Shown piece by piece: positions 24,601-36,184 of a stretch of 64,000 bases of DNA. Source of the stretch: Cloeon dipterum (lineage: Eukaryota > Arthropoda > Insecta > Ephemeroptera > Baetidae). The translations under genes were made by a program, and so were the position numbers. The DNA is taken from assembly GCF_949628265.1 (NCBI RefSeq), contig NC_088790.1, forward strand, positions 5,460,545 through 5,524,544, read 5' to 3'. How positions within the stretch are numbered: position 1 is the stretch's first letter; every line of letters starts with the position of its first letter. The notes under the pieces are model-generated. The model had not been told where the DNA came from, did not search any database, and was given only the letters and a program-made list of their open reading frames with translations.

Positions 24601-27600
24601 ACGTTCTTCAGCACTAACAACCACCTGTAATGGTGATCATGTTTCTGCCGATTTAGGGCCAGTCGTTTTAAATTGTCAACCTGGCCATCAGGAATAGATT
24701 GAAACTGTTAAAACTGAAATTTCAGAGCTACTTTGAAATCATATCTATACGGTGATGCTATCTATTGGCGGCTCTGAACACTAAGGGACTGGTGATAATG
24801 GTTACACAGCTTACCATGACCTCTTTCAGATCTTTCATTTGGAGCGCATGCAACGGCTCTAAGAAGTTTTGCTTGATGTTATCATCAAGCGAGTATTTGA
24901 CATCAGCCATCTGCTTCAGAGCTTCTCCGAACTCGACCAGCGAGATGCCGAAGTGCGAGTCGTCGCCGAGCTTCTTTCCGTACGTGACCATGCAGTCTCC
25001 AAGGACACCCTCAGGCTGAGGGTAAGTGTTGGCCTTCGCCTGGCCACTCAACTTGGAAATGCCCTTGACGGCAGCCATCTTGGCCCTGGCGTTAGGGTTG
25101 GGCTGCAGGTACTCCCTGGTTTTCATCTGCAGCTCCTCCACTAGCTCGTTGGTCACGTCAGTTTTCTAAAGATTCGTTTTAACAATATGTAACGCTGCTG
25201 AAACTCAGTACTCACCCGCTCCATTTCCATGAAGTCAACGTCTAGCTTCGTGCCTTCGGCGCCTCCCATCTTTTCCGTCATGTACTGAAACACAAAAGCA
25301 AATCGCGCAATTAAGAAAAGAAAACGAGCAGTTGCAGTTTGATTGAAATTCATGCCGACGTATTTTTACATTCTGTAAGGACTTATTAATGAGACGGTTT
25401 GATTGCCAGATGCTTCATGCTATTTAATGAGTAGCACAATTGACTGAGCACATCGAGAGGTCTACTCAATCAATCCATCAGGAATCGCGTGACGTCTTCG
25501 CCCCTAGTCCTATTCTTACTTAGACGAATAAACAAGCATGAACTTTTTAGCTCCACGATAATTTGTTCTTGGAATCTCAATTTGCGAGACCTATCTCCAC
25601 ATTTAATAATTTCAGCAATTTTACTAATCAACGAGTTAAGAGTAATCACTAATCACCAGGGGAAAATTTTCGATTTGACGGAGTTTGCGAGACCCGGCGC
25701 TCAAAGTCTGTTTGTGTTCAACAATGTAGATATTCATTATGAAGACTAACTGACGGTGTTTTTTATTTCCCGGAAAAGTCCCTTAATTGTTGATCTTGGC
25801 TGGAGAAGTCGCAATGAGCTCATTAATAATTAAAGATAACAAGTTTCAAATGTTCTGAGCTGACTTCCAGGTCAAGTAACTGCATTTTGGTCTTTGGGAA
25901 AATAAATTACTTTTACTTTAATATTTTTGTTTAACTTTATTTTTCTAACTTTTTTGTAAGCCTTTTAGGAGAGTCTTTGTTAATACGGTCGCGCTTTGAA
26001 AACGCCGCTACACACACAAACGCTGGGTGGCTGGGAGAGTTTATCCACCCCTGACCTTACAGAGAGAGCTGCACTTTCAGGCGGTTTGTTCTATACGTTC
26101 CAGCGAGAAATTATGTTGTGAGGATTATCGACCTGGCCATGCTCTTATTTAAGTGGGTCGGGCCGCGGAGAGTGATAATCGCAATCTACATGCATTGTGG
26201 TGTGTATGTTTGTTACTCTTTTTTATTGATTCTTCCCCCAAGGCCAGTGTGAATCCTCGTTCTAAAGGGTATCTCATACAATGTCATTAATTTATGACAA
26301 TAAAGTACATTATTTAAAAATAGGAACGTGATACATTCATTTTAATTTGCATTAAAATTATTGCGATTCTTATTAGTAGTAGTATTAACAATACACGTTG
26401 CAGAAAAATCCAAAAAATTATTTGTGCAAAAATTTTAATTCATTATGAGGTTAAACGCCAAGGGTGAAAGTTAGGAATTTCCTGGTAAATACCTTCTGGA
26501 ACGATTAGAGCTTAATTGATTTTCCTCGTGCGGCACTAGTTACCCACGCAGCAAAATAAGAGGGTCAAACCACTCGGAAAAGGCAGCATCAGCTCGGCGG
26601 GGGTGCATTAGAGGCAACTTTTCCGTTGGCTCACATCAAACGGCAGTGACAAGATAAAACCCTTATTTAGCCACACACAATAACAAGCAGTTAGTTCGAT
26701 TTTGCAACAGTATTGTTTGCTCCCGAATAATTGCTTTTTGTGCTTGGCTGTGTGGCATGATTGCAACGGATTTTATTTCCTTTATTGTCGTCCCTTCTAC
26801 CGACACACGGGGCGACTCTCAAAGAGAATAGGTACTTATATATGCAACCTGCTCTGCAGCTGCAGAGCTAACAGGGCAGACGCGCGGGTTGCATAACAGC
26901 ACTCGACTTTGCAGCAGCTCGTTATGCATTGAAAAGCAGCTAGCTCCTCTGGTGTTTTTTCCGCAGGCACTTATACTCGAATTTCCAAACAATAAAGACA
27001 TTTCCGGCAATCTGTGAGGGCAGATTCTTTGGTTGCTCGAGAGAAAATTGAATCTGCGTGGGAAAATCGAATTTATGCCCTTTTTGCAGAGAGGCGCTTT
27101 TGGTGGTGCGCAAATTTAATCGTACCTTCACCGCCCGGGCGTTGGTGGAGGCCTCGCGTTCCTCCAATACATTCGCCAGATGTTGGGCGGCCGTAAATTT
27201 GATTCGAAACATCACGCACGCAAAATGCCTCTTGATTAAATATGAGCCGCAGCATGCAAAGATCCTTCCGTGAGCTCAAGTGGAATATTAAATCAAGGAA
27301 AGGGGTTGGAACGACAAGCTATACATCATATGTACACATGTTTTCCGTCCTTTTAGCGAAATAGAAATTAGGGGTGTATAAAAACCGTTTGAAAGATACT
27401 TTTTCTTTGACCGCTATATGGTGTTTGAGCCATCAAATTATGATTTGTTAAAGCACATTAACACATTTCAAAAATCTATTTACTCGGAAAAATCAATAAA
27501 TCGAAAATTTAATCAGGATTTTTGTTGAGATTCCCAATAAAACGTTGAATTTTACTGTTTTTCCATTCTTTACGACACGTGAATCAGCTTTTTTATATTT

Positions 27601-30600
27601 TCCGAGTAATTCCCGCGAGTTATACACACTATCATCAAATGGTTGAAGGGTCACAAAGAAATTTTAAAAAATTTAAAATAAATACGTCATTTTTCCAATA
27701 GTTTGCTCGTGGAAACATACAGCAATTTTCTGTTAACTTTTGACGATTTTCGCGATAGGATTAAGGGTAATTGTCAATTTTTACCGACTTTATTTGCCCA
27801 TCCTGAATTTTACATATGTTGTTAGGGATGTTTCATAGTGTGTAACCTGAAATTTTGAGCAAAAAATTCGGGGGCTCTTTTTGGGAAATCGTGATTTTCG
27901 AAAATTGAAAACTTCAGATAGTAAATCCGAAATATCAACTTATCTTCGGTCCAGATTGGAATTTTGATAAGATTTTTTCACCTCTAGACGTAAATTTTTA
28001 AGTAGAACAAGTTTGCCGTTGGTCAAAATTTTGTAGCTCAAAGGTCAAGGTCACAAATTCGCATGCCAAATGTTTTGTTAAAAATATCGCAAAATACGCC
28101 CCCTCGGATTTTTTTCATGAAAACGTAAAAAATGTAGCCCTGAATGCGTAGAATCGAATGGTTAAGAGAAATCGATGGGCACTCTCGTAGATCGCGAGAT
28201 ATTCTGAATTTAAGGATTCGTGTCGAGCGTCCGGCACGACGACAACATCATCCGCCGATTTTACTTTCGTAATTTACGTCAGAATATGATCTGTAACCCC
28301 ACATGTTATGCATATGATTACCTAGAAAAATAAACGAGCTTTCCAGTGGTGTGCTTAAATTTATTTTTGGTATCAAACTTTTCAAGTAATAGCGGCGCGC
28401 GAAAAGAAAATATAAAATTTTCAAATATTGACATTTTTGCAAATCTCAAACCTCGGGTTCTAATCATCAGAATTGCAAAAACTACCCACCATTGGACTCG
28501 TCTCGACCTACCCTAACCAGCTGAAAGGTTTAGGGGTGCTTTTACCCCCTACCCCTAAGACGCTACACTTTTTTACTTTTTTTGAGGGGGTTGAAGTATA
28601 TAAAACAAAATTGGGAAAATAAATAAGAAAATTTGAGCGGTTAGAAATTAGAAACCAATTATTTGCCATATTCCCCTCAAATTATTAAACAGATCATTTT
28701 CTGCTAGGTCACCGGCTCTAATATTCGATTATTTTTAGCAAAAATTTTAAATTCGATTCATCTTTACATTCCTATGATATATTTTACACAACAGAAATCC
28801 TTGTCTGTGCAGATTAGTTTATATTTAAGAGACACGAAACCCTAATTTGAAAGTACTAGAATTCCCTACAGGGTGCTAGGTCATGAAGAGAGAGCCAAAG
28901 GAATTCCCAGCAGCGGAAAGGCAGCAACAGTAAAGCATGCTGAGCTAGTTTATCGATTGCAGCGTGCGTGTTTTTTCACGAGGCACGCGACACTGCCTCC
29001 TGCCCAAGAGTGCAATTGTTAAGTCCGACGCTACTGACAGCAGTGAAAGGGCCCGGCGTGTGCCTTAAGATATTTCGTCGGAAGAAGACGGGAATTCCAA
29101 AGCAAATGCAAAGCCCATTTCCACTGCTAATTTTCGAGTCCTTTCCCCAGCGGGCGTGGTTTAAATAGCACTGAGACATGCAGTTAGTTAAGCGCTTTAG
29201 CTTTACCGGCGGCTTTTACCTTTTCCGGACAGTGCATGGAAATGAGATTCGCTGTCTTTGCTCCATGGGAAATTGTTTCCATGACAACAGACGAACTGTC
29301 ACTGCACAAAGCAGAAGCAATTAATTGTTCGTTTGTATGTTTCTAGCCAGCAAATTACAACCATTTTCATGTCATTGAAGTGCGCAGTTAGCGATTAATT
29401 GCCGGATGAAAAATTTTGCAAATTCATGTTTGATTGTAATTATAAATTTGCTGCAAAGTTGCGAATTGGTTACGTCATGGTATTAGGCCAGCTGGAAGTA
29501 TTGATTGTGGAATATTTCATCTTAAAATGAACAACAAGCAAATCAGAACCAAGTAAAAAGTTATAAATTTTAGATTCTGCCAATTATTAATAAATAAACG
29601 GAGTGTCAATGATTTTTTTGCTTGATTTCTTTTCCTCTCTTCACGACCTATCTAACAGTGTGCGAATTATGAGCTAAATTTCCCTCTTGATGAATGTAAT
29701 CCTAATTTTAAATGAGGAGACCGTAATTCAAAACTTGATCAGCATTCAAAAATTTGAATCCCGGGAATTTTAAACGGCAAAAATTTTAGCTTATTTCCAA
29801 TTTTTAAAATCTCTCTAATTTTACAAACATATTTACAATTTTTCTATACAGCATGCTTTTTGAACTTTGCCCTGGCTATCAGAAAATGATAAAACTGACA
29901 AAAAGTTGTCAACGGAATAAAACGATTTTTATTTTTGGTAAATTTACTTTTGTCTCAGCTATATTACTAAAATTCTTATTTCACACGCGAACGAAAATTC
30001 AACGTATCGACATGTTAGATTGAGGCTGTGGGAAATTTTTATTAATGATCAAACTTGGTTGAGAGCAAAGATCTTGTCATAATCATGATAGATTAGGCGT
30101 CGTTGGGTAATTGCTACACGCTCTGCAAAATCTGTTTATGGGATATTAATAGGCAGCTTTAAAAATCGGATTCCCTTGTGGGTTGCACTGCGCAGACCAC
30201 AACATTGCTGTTTAAAAATTCACAACCCTGGAGGTTTGCGGTTGTGAATGGAGTGCGCGCTGTTTGTATATGAAGATTTTATGGTAAAGGCTTATTGTTA
30301 GGGGTCAGGTTCGTGGGGAAATTGTCAAGACTTATACATATGCGTGCTGGTAAAACATTTCCTCCCTTTTACAGTATAATACAAACGCATTCAAACTTTC
30401 CACCAGAAAATCTATTACGAAGGAGTACAAAGGTGTTGAAAAATTCAAAACTTTATTTTGGAGCGCACAACAAAGCGAAGAAAATTTCATTGCCCTTGCC
30501 ATTGTGTGCGGACAAAGCGTCACACAAAACATTTATCGCGGCAGAACCGTCAGTATAATTCCTCGTAATTCATCCTTTTTCCTTCGGTGAAACGCCTTCT

Positions 30601-33600
30601 TTTCTTACATCAAGGAAAAACTGTGTTTCGCAACGTGTGCGCTATTTTCGCATCTTGGCGGCATCAGGCGAATCCGTGGCGACGGCGGCTGCAGGCGGGC
30701 GGGCGGGTGCGTGGGTCGTGGGAGGGTGGCAGGGTAGGGGGTGGGCGGAATCGATAGCCGGGGCCACTCTCGCGAGCCGATTCGGCAGCCGGTGCTGAGA
30801 AACGGGTCGATCGCCGCCTCCGCCGACCCAAACGCCCTCAATGTGTTCCGTAGTATCAGCTGAACGATGACGTCAGCAGGGGGTGAAACGATGACGCAAC
30901 CCCCTTGGTGCGTGGGCGTCTGAGCTCCGCAAAGCCCGGTGCCACGACAGGATTAATTTTGAGAGCGGCACCGATTGTCGCACGAGAAGAGCACCATTCA
31001 TGGCAGGACTTTTGTTAATCAACGCGGCTTGGCAAAATCTCTTTTGATTAACTGCGGCGACTTTCTGCTCGGTCATTTGATAAGCTCATATAAAATCGAT
31101 TGCAGGAGTTTCCTTCCTTTTGATTTAAATAGTAAGATTAATTTTCACGCTATCGTCACAAAACTCCAATTAAAATGAATTTTTTCCGTATTTAAAATCC
31201 ATTTTGATTGTAACATTGACCAAAAGGGAAGCTAGAAACCCTTGTCAGTAGGGATTTTGCGTCAAAGTGACAACGCTGATGCGATTGTTCCCTTCAACTA
31301 ATCCAATATTATATTACGTGTTAACATGTATTTATTCTTCCACACACTCTGGCAAGTCTAATTTATGTCCACTCTAATCTGGGACCGCTGCTTGATAGGA
31401 AAAATGTTTGGCTAAAACGATAAAGTAATGCTTGAATTGATATTGCACGAGTTTTAAATTAAAATACAGCCTTGGTTCTCCTGTTTAGACATAAAATATA
31501 ATTCTCTTCCTTTAAAAAGAGCATTTTTGCTATAGCTCAAGAAGCCTCTCAAAATGAGCAGCAAGTAGTGCATTGCATGCCGCACTTCACGGGATACAGA
31601 GGTATTTTCATACTCCGCAACTATTCTACTCGGTAGTTTTATAATGATATGTACATACAAATAGGATGGTTGAGCTATGATTGACACTGACAGCCGCGAG
31701 TGTAAAAGTTTGAGCTGCCAGTTGGTCTGACATTTGGGTCATGATTTTGCATGCCAATTCCACCTGATGAAACTTTTCTCAGCGCTTTTCCATTTCAGCG
31801 CGAACTCAGTGAGAGCGATTAACCTTTTGGTATCCAAAAATAGCAAGGTAACTTATTTAAAGCAATTTGAATTTCCTATTATGCTACTTTAAATGCTCAA
31901 CAATAAAAAGAGCTCTAAAAAATAATTATATCTGAAAACGTCTGTTCTCAATTTTGAATTGAATAAAAAAGTAGAACTCTTTTTAAGCCGTTTGATAAAT
32001 TTTCAGGCTTCTTAACGAAGAGCAGAGGAAATGGGACGAGCAAATCTTCCCTATAGGATTTTTGTTGAAGGAAAATTGTAAATAATACCAATTGTGAATT
32101 CAATCTTAAAACGATTGTCAAAAAAGTCAGTTATTTCAGGGGAACAAATCCACTGGACGGTCTATTTGCCAATTGTCCATCCTTTCAAACCCTGATTTAT
32201 TCCGTGCTTAATAAAATCAAATTAAAAAAAAACTACCACCACAAGAGCATGCTCACAAATTATCAACTGATCCAAGCTGTATCGATCAGCGAACAAAATT
32301 GGATTGCTGCTGGTTGGTGCGAGAGGCAATTATGCCTTAACGCGGGGTTTATTGCTGCTAAAGTGCCCCTCCTGAGCTCTATAATTTGTCCAGCCACGTC
32401 CCGGCCAACCACCGACTACCGTGTATTTTGACATTAAGCTTCTTGAACAGATTCGCGCTTGAAAGTTCAGTCACGAAAGCAGCCTCGTGTTTCCTACAGT
32501 GCGATGGCAAATAACGAAGGAGCCCATGTACACGCGACAAGAATGCAACGAGGAATGCAAATCTCGATGTGTGATATTTAATCTGAGTGAGTATGCAAGG
32601 CGCCGTGCAGTCTGCGTGGCCAGAATGCTGGATGGAAATGCTCAATGGTGGGCGAGCGAGAAGAGAGCAGGATGCGCCTAATTTAGTGCACTTCACGAAA
32701 TGCCATGTAAAAAGGTCTTTGATTTTTTACTTTTCATTTGCTCGTATTCTCCTCAAAATCAACTATTTATCTAAGAAACCGAATTTTTTTAGCAACACAT
32801 CCCTTCTGATGACCAGCAGTTCTGCTTTAAAACGAAACTGACAATGAGGCTGGCTGGCTCACTTTGAAGTATTTTCAAAACGAATAGAAGACCTTACATC
32901 TCGTTTTCACTGCTGTGACATGAACAAGCAAGCGAGTAAAGCGTAAAAAGGGCTGGACAAATTTTCTGCAGCTTTTATTCCCTGTGAACTTGAATAATCT
33001 TATGCATCTTATTTCTATAGGAGCGAGCCAAGTTTCACAGTGTTTATGGCATCAGCAGTGCAGGTACTACTACAATGAGGTCAGCCTCCTTTGAAATTAC
33101 TGCTGCACACGGACTGCACAAATATCACTGGAACAGTGCTGGGGATCGATGAATGATTCAATGGCCGACGATATTGTCAAGGTTGTCGGCATTTAATCCA
33201 TTGAGCACGGCTTGCTCCATTCTACGGCATACGCTGACAGCAATTGTGCGCGGCATTCAAATGCAAATTGTTCATTGCTTCTGAAAAATTTAATATTTGT
33301 TCCGTCAAATGGCCATGAATTAAAAAAATAAATTATTGTTTGCATGATTGATGTTCAAAGTGCCAAAATGCTCAAAAGCTCGCGAGCAATTTTTGAAACT
33401 GTTGCCTGTGTAACTAATTTTGAACTACGTACAGCTGCAGTTGAATGCGAAGAGAATTTCGCTAGCGAGCGCCCTGAAGAACTCAATTTCAGGCAATTGC
33501 GCGCAGACAATGTGGACGCTTTTAAACAAAGTGTGAGCCAGTGTTTGCAGAATCTCATCCCCTCTTGGCTCTGCACAAACAGAATAAAAGAGTCCTTGGG

Positions 33601-36184
33601 TCGATGCTGAGCGTGGTGCGAGCGAGCACATTAACTGGCCTGATCGATAGCTTAAACCAACCGGGATGAGCCGTTAAATTTTAATCTCCTCCAAGCTAGG
33701 AATTGTCTGTCCTTGAAGCACGAATATCTTTAACTGAGTAATAATTAGGCTCGGGGGATCGTGATTTGCCCAACTTGCCTCTACAGGGGCAACTAATTGT
33801 GATACCATTGAGATGTCAGAGTAATTTTTTAGGAAGATTTGCAAACGTGAGAAATGTAACGAATCAATTTTTATTTGTTTTGAAAAATAGGATCAAATTT
33901 TATTTTTTAGATTCCAATTCCGTTAACAGACGAATCATTTAAAAAAGCACTGATTTCCTCGTGAAAGATTATTTTGTAAATTAAATCGTTCCCTTTTATG
34001 TGACGTAAACCTTGGAGGCCTGGCTGCTTCGGAGTAATATGGAGCCGTCGGAGAGGGAGGAGATTTATCTGGAGTCGTCTGCACGGCGCCTGAAAGGCTT
34101 AGAATGCAACCCGGCCAGACGCTATAAGAACCGTAAACGAGATTCCGCGTGACGCATTTGCCGCCGAGATGAATTGTTTCGGCTCTGGGTGTGCGCATAT
34201 AAAATGCGGAGTAATCATTTGCTAGACCGAGCGCTCAACTTCATTCAAATTCGTCATGAAATTTTACTGCTTTTTGCGATTAATATATTCATTGAGCGAT
34301 CTGCTCAACAAACTTCAATAACCTCGTGCTGTCATCAACAGTTTGTTAAACAATATTAATTGCATGTTCGCTTGTACCACCAGCTTTGACATAAATGGCT
34401 CACGAAACGTGCAATTAACGTTCCATTGTCTCACGGACAATGCACATTTGGAGGCTGAAAATGGCCAACATGCAGCCGGTGAGTTCCAAATGCATGCAAG
34501 TACACAGTAGCGCGGCAAGCGTGAAACCTCAGCAGTGGCACCATCGATCGTTCCAGCTTTTTTTTATCAGGGTGAGAGGTATAAAAATAAATTTGTGGCC
34601 AAGAGGAAACATCACAAAGCGGTTGCTTTGTATTTCGTAGTGCGAACCACACCCACGACAAAGTAGACCCTTTTATCTAAACGCTATTTGCGGAGAAGAT
34701 CTAATTCCGTTTTGCGGAAATTGCACTTTAGTTGGTAGCTTCCATCTGAAAGAATATTTTTTTGCCATTGCACCAGGAGTATGCCAAGAAATACTGCAAT
34801 GCAGCATCAATGCTTGCATAATTGTACTGAAAACTCCTAACGAAGTCCTTTCAATATGAAGCTTGTCTAATTCTTGGGATGTGCAATAGATCCAACATTG
34901 CTTTGAATAGTCGACTGTTTTAATCAAAATAACATGTTTGATAACCGGCAAATATACGGTTTCTAATCGTTCAAAATTGTATTTTTTATCTTGCCAAGCA
35001 TACCATAAAGTAAAGACACGCGTGTTTCTTTTCCGTTTAAAATGAAAAAGAATCATGGTTGTTAAATGGCTTTTTTGCTGACAACATTTTGTATAGAAAG
35101 ATTTGTGCACCGGATTTTAAATGGGGAGTGGTTACTCGGAAATTTAAGAAAGAAGAAATGCTACGTAAAAATGTTGGAAGCATTAATATATTGCAATTAA
35201 TGAATATGTGAAATTATCAAAAAGAACTAACCGACATTCTGCGCAAAATTTTAGCTCAGCAAAATAGGATTAATAAGGGCAGCCATTGTGGCCCTAAAGT
35301 CCTGCTGAGTGATACATCTGTAAATGGCCCAATAAAAGCCGCCAGGCCTCTCTCTTTCTCTCCCAGCGCGACAATCCCACTGCAATATAATCGATTTGGT
35401 TTGTGAGTAACGCCAGTCTGAAAGTAATAAATATCATCTCGCTCTGCACCTCATACACAATAAGCTAGTGCGTTTAATTGCGAAAAAGTGAGCTGGATAC
35501 TTGGCTCGACCACTTTTGTGCTCAAATAGCGGCTGCTATGGTTCCAGTTATGTGATTACTTTTGTGTCTGCGGCGATATTGCATTAAAAGTTGCAGACCA
35601 ACTTTTACAAGGAATCACTATTGTGCCAAATTTGCTATGGAAAAACTTTGTGCATTTGAATTGTAGTTGCAAAACTTCAAAAATAGAATTTTCCAAGCAT
35701 TATATTTGTCCCAAAAAAAAAAAGATATTCACATAATTTTGGAACTGCAAAAATATTTTAAATAAAATCCCACAAATTTATTGCAATTTATCATTCTTTA
35801 AAGGAAGTGCAATATTGAACAATTAGTTTCATATCTGTGCTGTTTCCGTTCTGCAGAAGATAATCTGTGTCTCTCATTTATCGGGCGTTGTACACAAGCA
35901 TGTGCTTGTGTTTTCACCATGTCTATAGCTGGCGGAAACACAGGCTTCTTGCATACAAATAAGTTATTTACGCTTCTTGCCCGTGCAATTAAGTAATGGC
36001 TCCGCGAGTGTTTAGAGAATAACAATTACCGAGGGAGAGTGTTAACTAATTGCGCTATTCGTTATCGGCAACAGCGAGCGCAAACACATAAAACTGCAAG
36101 GTAAGAAAGAAAGACGATCGTTGTGTTTGGTTAACTCACCTGGTTGGCTTTGTTGATCTGCTTCTTTAGACCGGCGAACGCCAT
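17757..36184 (-). CDS. EndoA: Endophilin A (N-BAR and SH3), 9 constitutive coding exons, 391 aa
   Basis: Coding exons in transcript order are 36184-36140, 25284-25216, 25165-24815, 24274-24208, 22943-22858, 22799-22696, 22110-21893, 18691-18576 and 17876-17757. All are GT-AG with matching phases (0,0,0,1,0,2,1,0), giving 391 residues; the fly protein is of similar length. Endophilin A bends and tubulates membrane at endocytic sites and recruits synaptojanin and dynamin. Residues 1-20 are the amphipathic H0 helix ([15 protein letters not shown]). Residues to about 250 are the BAR domain with [28 protein letters not shown] and [11 protein letters not shown]. Residues 253-335 are a proline-rich linker, and 337-391 the SH3 domain ([27 protein letters not shown]). 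Intron 1 is 10.9 kb. A good acceptor at 36279-36280 suggests a non-coding first exon further right. Three phase-1 cassette exons are listed separately. Confidence 0.95.
19327..19359 (-). CDS. EndoA: Candidate 33-nt cassette microexon in the endophilin linker
   Basis: On the minus strand, CTATTTGCTCAG precedes and GTAAGAGA follows a 33-base open segment encoding [10 protein letters not shown] plus the split junction codons. It enters and leaves in phase 1, matching exon 7 (out, phase 1) and exon 8 (in, phase 1), so inclusion keeps the SH3 frame. Both splice sites are strong. The product would add 11 residues to the variable linker. This is inferred from sites and phase; transcripts have not been seen. 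Confidence 0.6.
19841..20326. mobile_element. MITE-like element with perfect 19-bp terminal inverted repeats
   Basis: AAGGAAACTCTTAGGATTC at 19841-19859 is repeated in exact reverse complement at 20308-20326, framing 486 bp without coding capacity. A related left end, GGAAACTCCTAGGATTCAAC, occurs at 42970-42989. No clear target-site duplication was seen, so the superfamily is undetermined. It sits inside an endophilin intron between two candidate cassette exons. Confidence 0.65.
20610..20711 (-). CDS. EndoA: Candidate 102-nt cassette exon in the endophilin linker
   Basis: The minus strand has the acceptor TGTTTTGTAG, then 102 open bases encoding [19 protein letters not shown], followed by [10 protein letters not shown] and NAHSK, then GTACTT as a weaker donor. 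Entry and exit are phase 1, compatible with exons 7 and 8 and with the 33-nt microexon. The composition (S/P/T-rich, PxxP-like) suits the disordered endophilin linker. The alternative is chance open sequence, but the frame, phase and composition agree. Confidence 0.55.
21893..22110 (-). CDS. EndoA: Endophilin exon 7: BAR end and linker with two PPPPY motifs
   Basis: The exon completes the last BAR helix ([18 protein letters not shown]) and then encodes a proline-rich linker. Residues 278-282 and 286-290 are both PPPPY. PPxY is the ligand of group I WW domains, such as those of Nedd4-family ubiquitin ligases. The donor GTAAGAG at 21886-21892 gives phase 1, which fits exon 8 exactly. I do not recall such motifs in the fly linker. 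Confidence 0.85.
22696..25284 (-). CDS. EndoA: Endophilin BAR-domain exons 2 to 6
   Basis: Exons 25284-25216, 25165-24815, 24274-24208, 22943-22858 and 22799-22696 encode residues 16 to 241. Hallmarks in order are [96 protein letters not shown] and [18 protein letters not shown]. No frameshift or stop interrupts them. The intron after the second arm helix (24207-22944) holds the candidate 99-nt cassette; the intron 24814-24275 holds the second foldback copy. Confidence 0.95.
23571..23700. repeat. Inverted repeat downstream of the BAR-tip cassette exon
   Basis: CAGGATTTGAAT (23571-23582) and ATTCAAATCCTG (23689-23700) are perfectly complementary, with a 106-bp loop. In the endophilin transcript this hairpin would lie about 120 nt downstream of the candidate 99-nt cassette exon. 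Confidence 0.5.
23817..23915 (-). CDS. EndoA: Candidate 99-nt cassette exon at the endophilin BAR tip
   Basis: The minus strand has the acceptor GGTTGTCATTCAG, 99 open bases, then the donor GTAACAAC. It enters and leaves in phase 1, exactly matching exon 4 (out, phase 1) and exon 5 (in, phase 1). It encodes a Gly/Pro/Ser/Tyr-rich insert with [19 protein letters not shown] followed by [13 protein letters not shown]. It would enter after RRKQSK, the turn between BAR arm helices 2 and 3. The composition is unlike the helical neighbours and unlike intron sequence. Splicing is inferred; no transcript evidence is available here. Confidence 0.7.
24421..24740. mobile_element. Foldback element, copy 2 (left arm truncated)
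   Basis: From CTAAGATCGGGACAGCAGC onward it aligns with the central and right parts of the element at 15961-16633. Matching segments include GAGCCAATCAGAGATCACCG, GTCGCTAGCG, CTGCCGATTT, TCAACCTGG and ATCAGGAATAGATTG. The outer left arm is absent. The copy lies in the endophilin intron between the exons ending at 24815 and beginning at 24274. Confidence 0.7.
27491..27745 (+). repeat. Interspersed repeat, family 2, uninterrupted copy
   Basis: From AATCAATAAATCGA through AACGTTGAATTTTAC to TTTGCTCGTGGAAAC, this aligns in order with the two flanks of the transposon at 37240-37272 and 38581-38795. It therefore shows the approximate pre-insertion state of that locus. Coding capacity and terminal repeats are absent. 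Confidence 0.55.
27746..28620. other. Unclassified block, possible degenerate transposable element
   Basis: The stretch has compositional features common in old insect elements, such as GGTCAAGGTCACAAATT, pyrimidine-rich CTTTTACCCCCTACCCCTAA and poly-T runs. No terminal repeats, coding frame or second copy could be matched inside the window. Confidence 0.25.
30655..30960. promoter_or_regulatory. GC-rich island with G-run tract and CRE
   Basis: An abrupt GC-rich, CpG-rich segment in AT-rich intron DNA. Nine GGG-or-longer runs with loops of 1-5 bases fill 30697-30745, a strong G-quadruplex-forming pattern on the plus strand. A perfect CRE, TGACGTCA, is at 30868-30875 and a TGACGCAA follows at about 30892. 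It may be an internal promoter or enhancer of endophilin or an unannotated start site; no exon could be attached to it. Confidence 0.45.
31867..32105 (+). repeat. Interspersed repeat, family 3, copy 2
   Basis: Aligns with intron 2 of the kinase-like gene (2900-3225) over TTCTCAATTTTGAA, TTTTCAGGCTTCTTAACG and AATAATACCAATTGTGAA. Its left edge, ACTTTAAATGCTCAACAATA, also matches ACTTTGAATGCTCAGCAATA near 55296. Confidence 0.5.

Larger units (their letters stand above)
25285..36139 (-). other. EndoA: Endophilin intron 1 (10.9 kb)
   Basis: Begins with GTGAGTTAAC at 36139 (minus) and ends with TTGTGTTTCAG before 25284. No nested gene could be supported on either strand. It holds an unclassified repeat-like block at about 27480-28620, a GC-rich island at about 30655-30960 and a family 3 repeat near 31867-32105. 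Long first introns often carry regulatory DNA, and the GC island is the best candidate. Confidence 0.7.

Noticed and set aside
35650-35680. Segment resembling a miR-33-like sequence (GTGCATTTGAATTGTAGTTG)
   Set aside because: The seed-adjacent sequence does not match and no precursor hairpin could be drawn.
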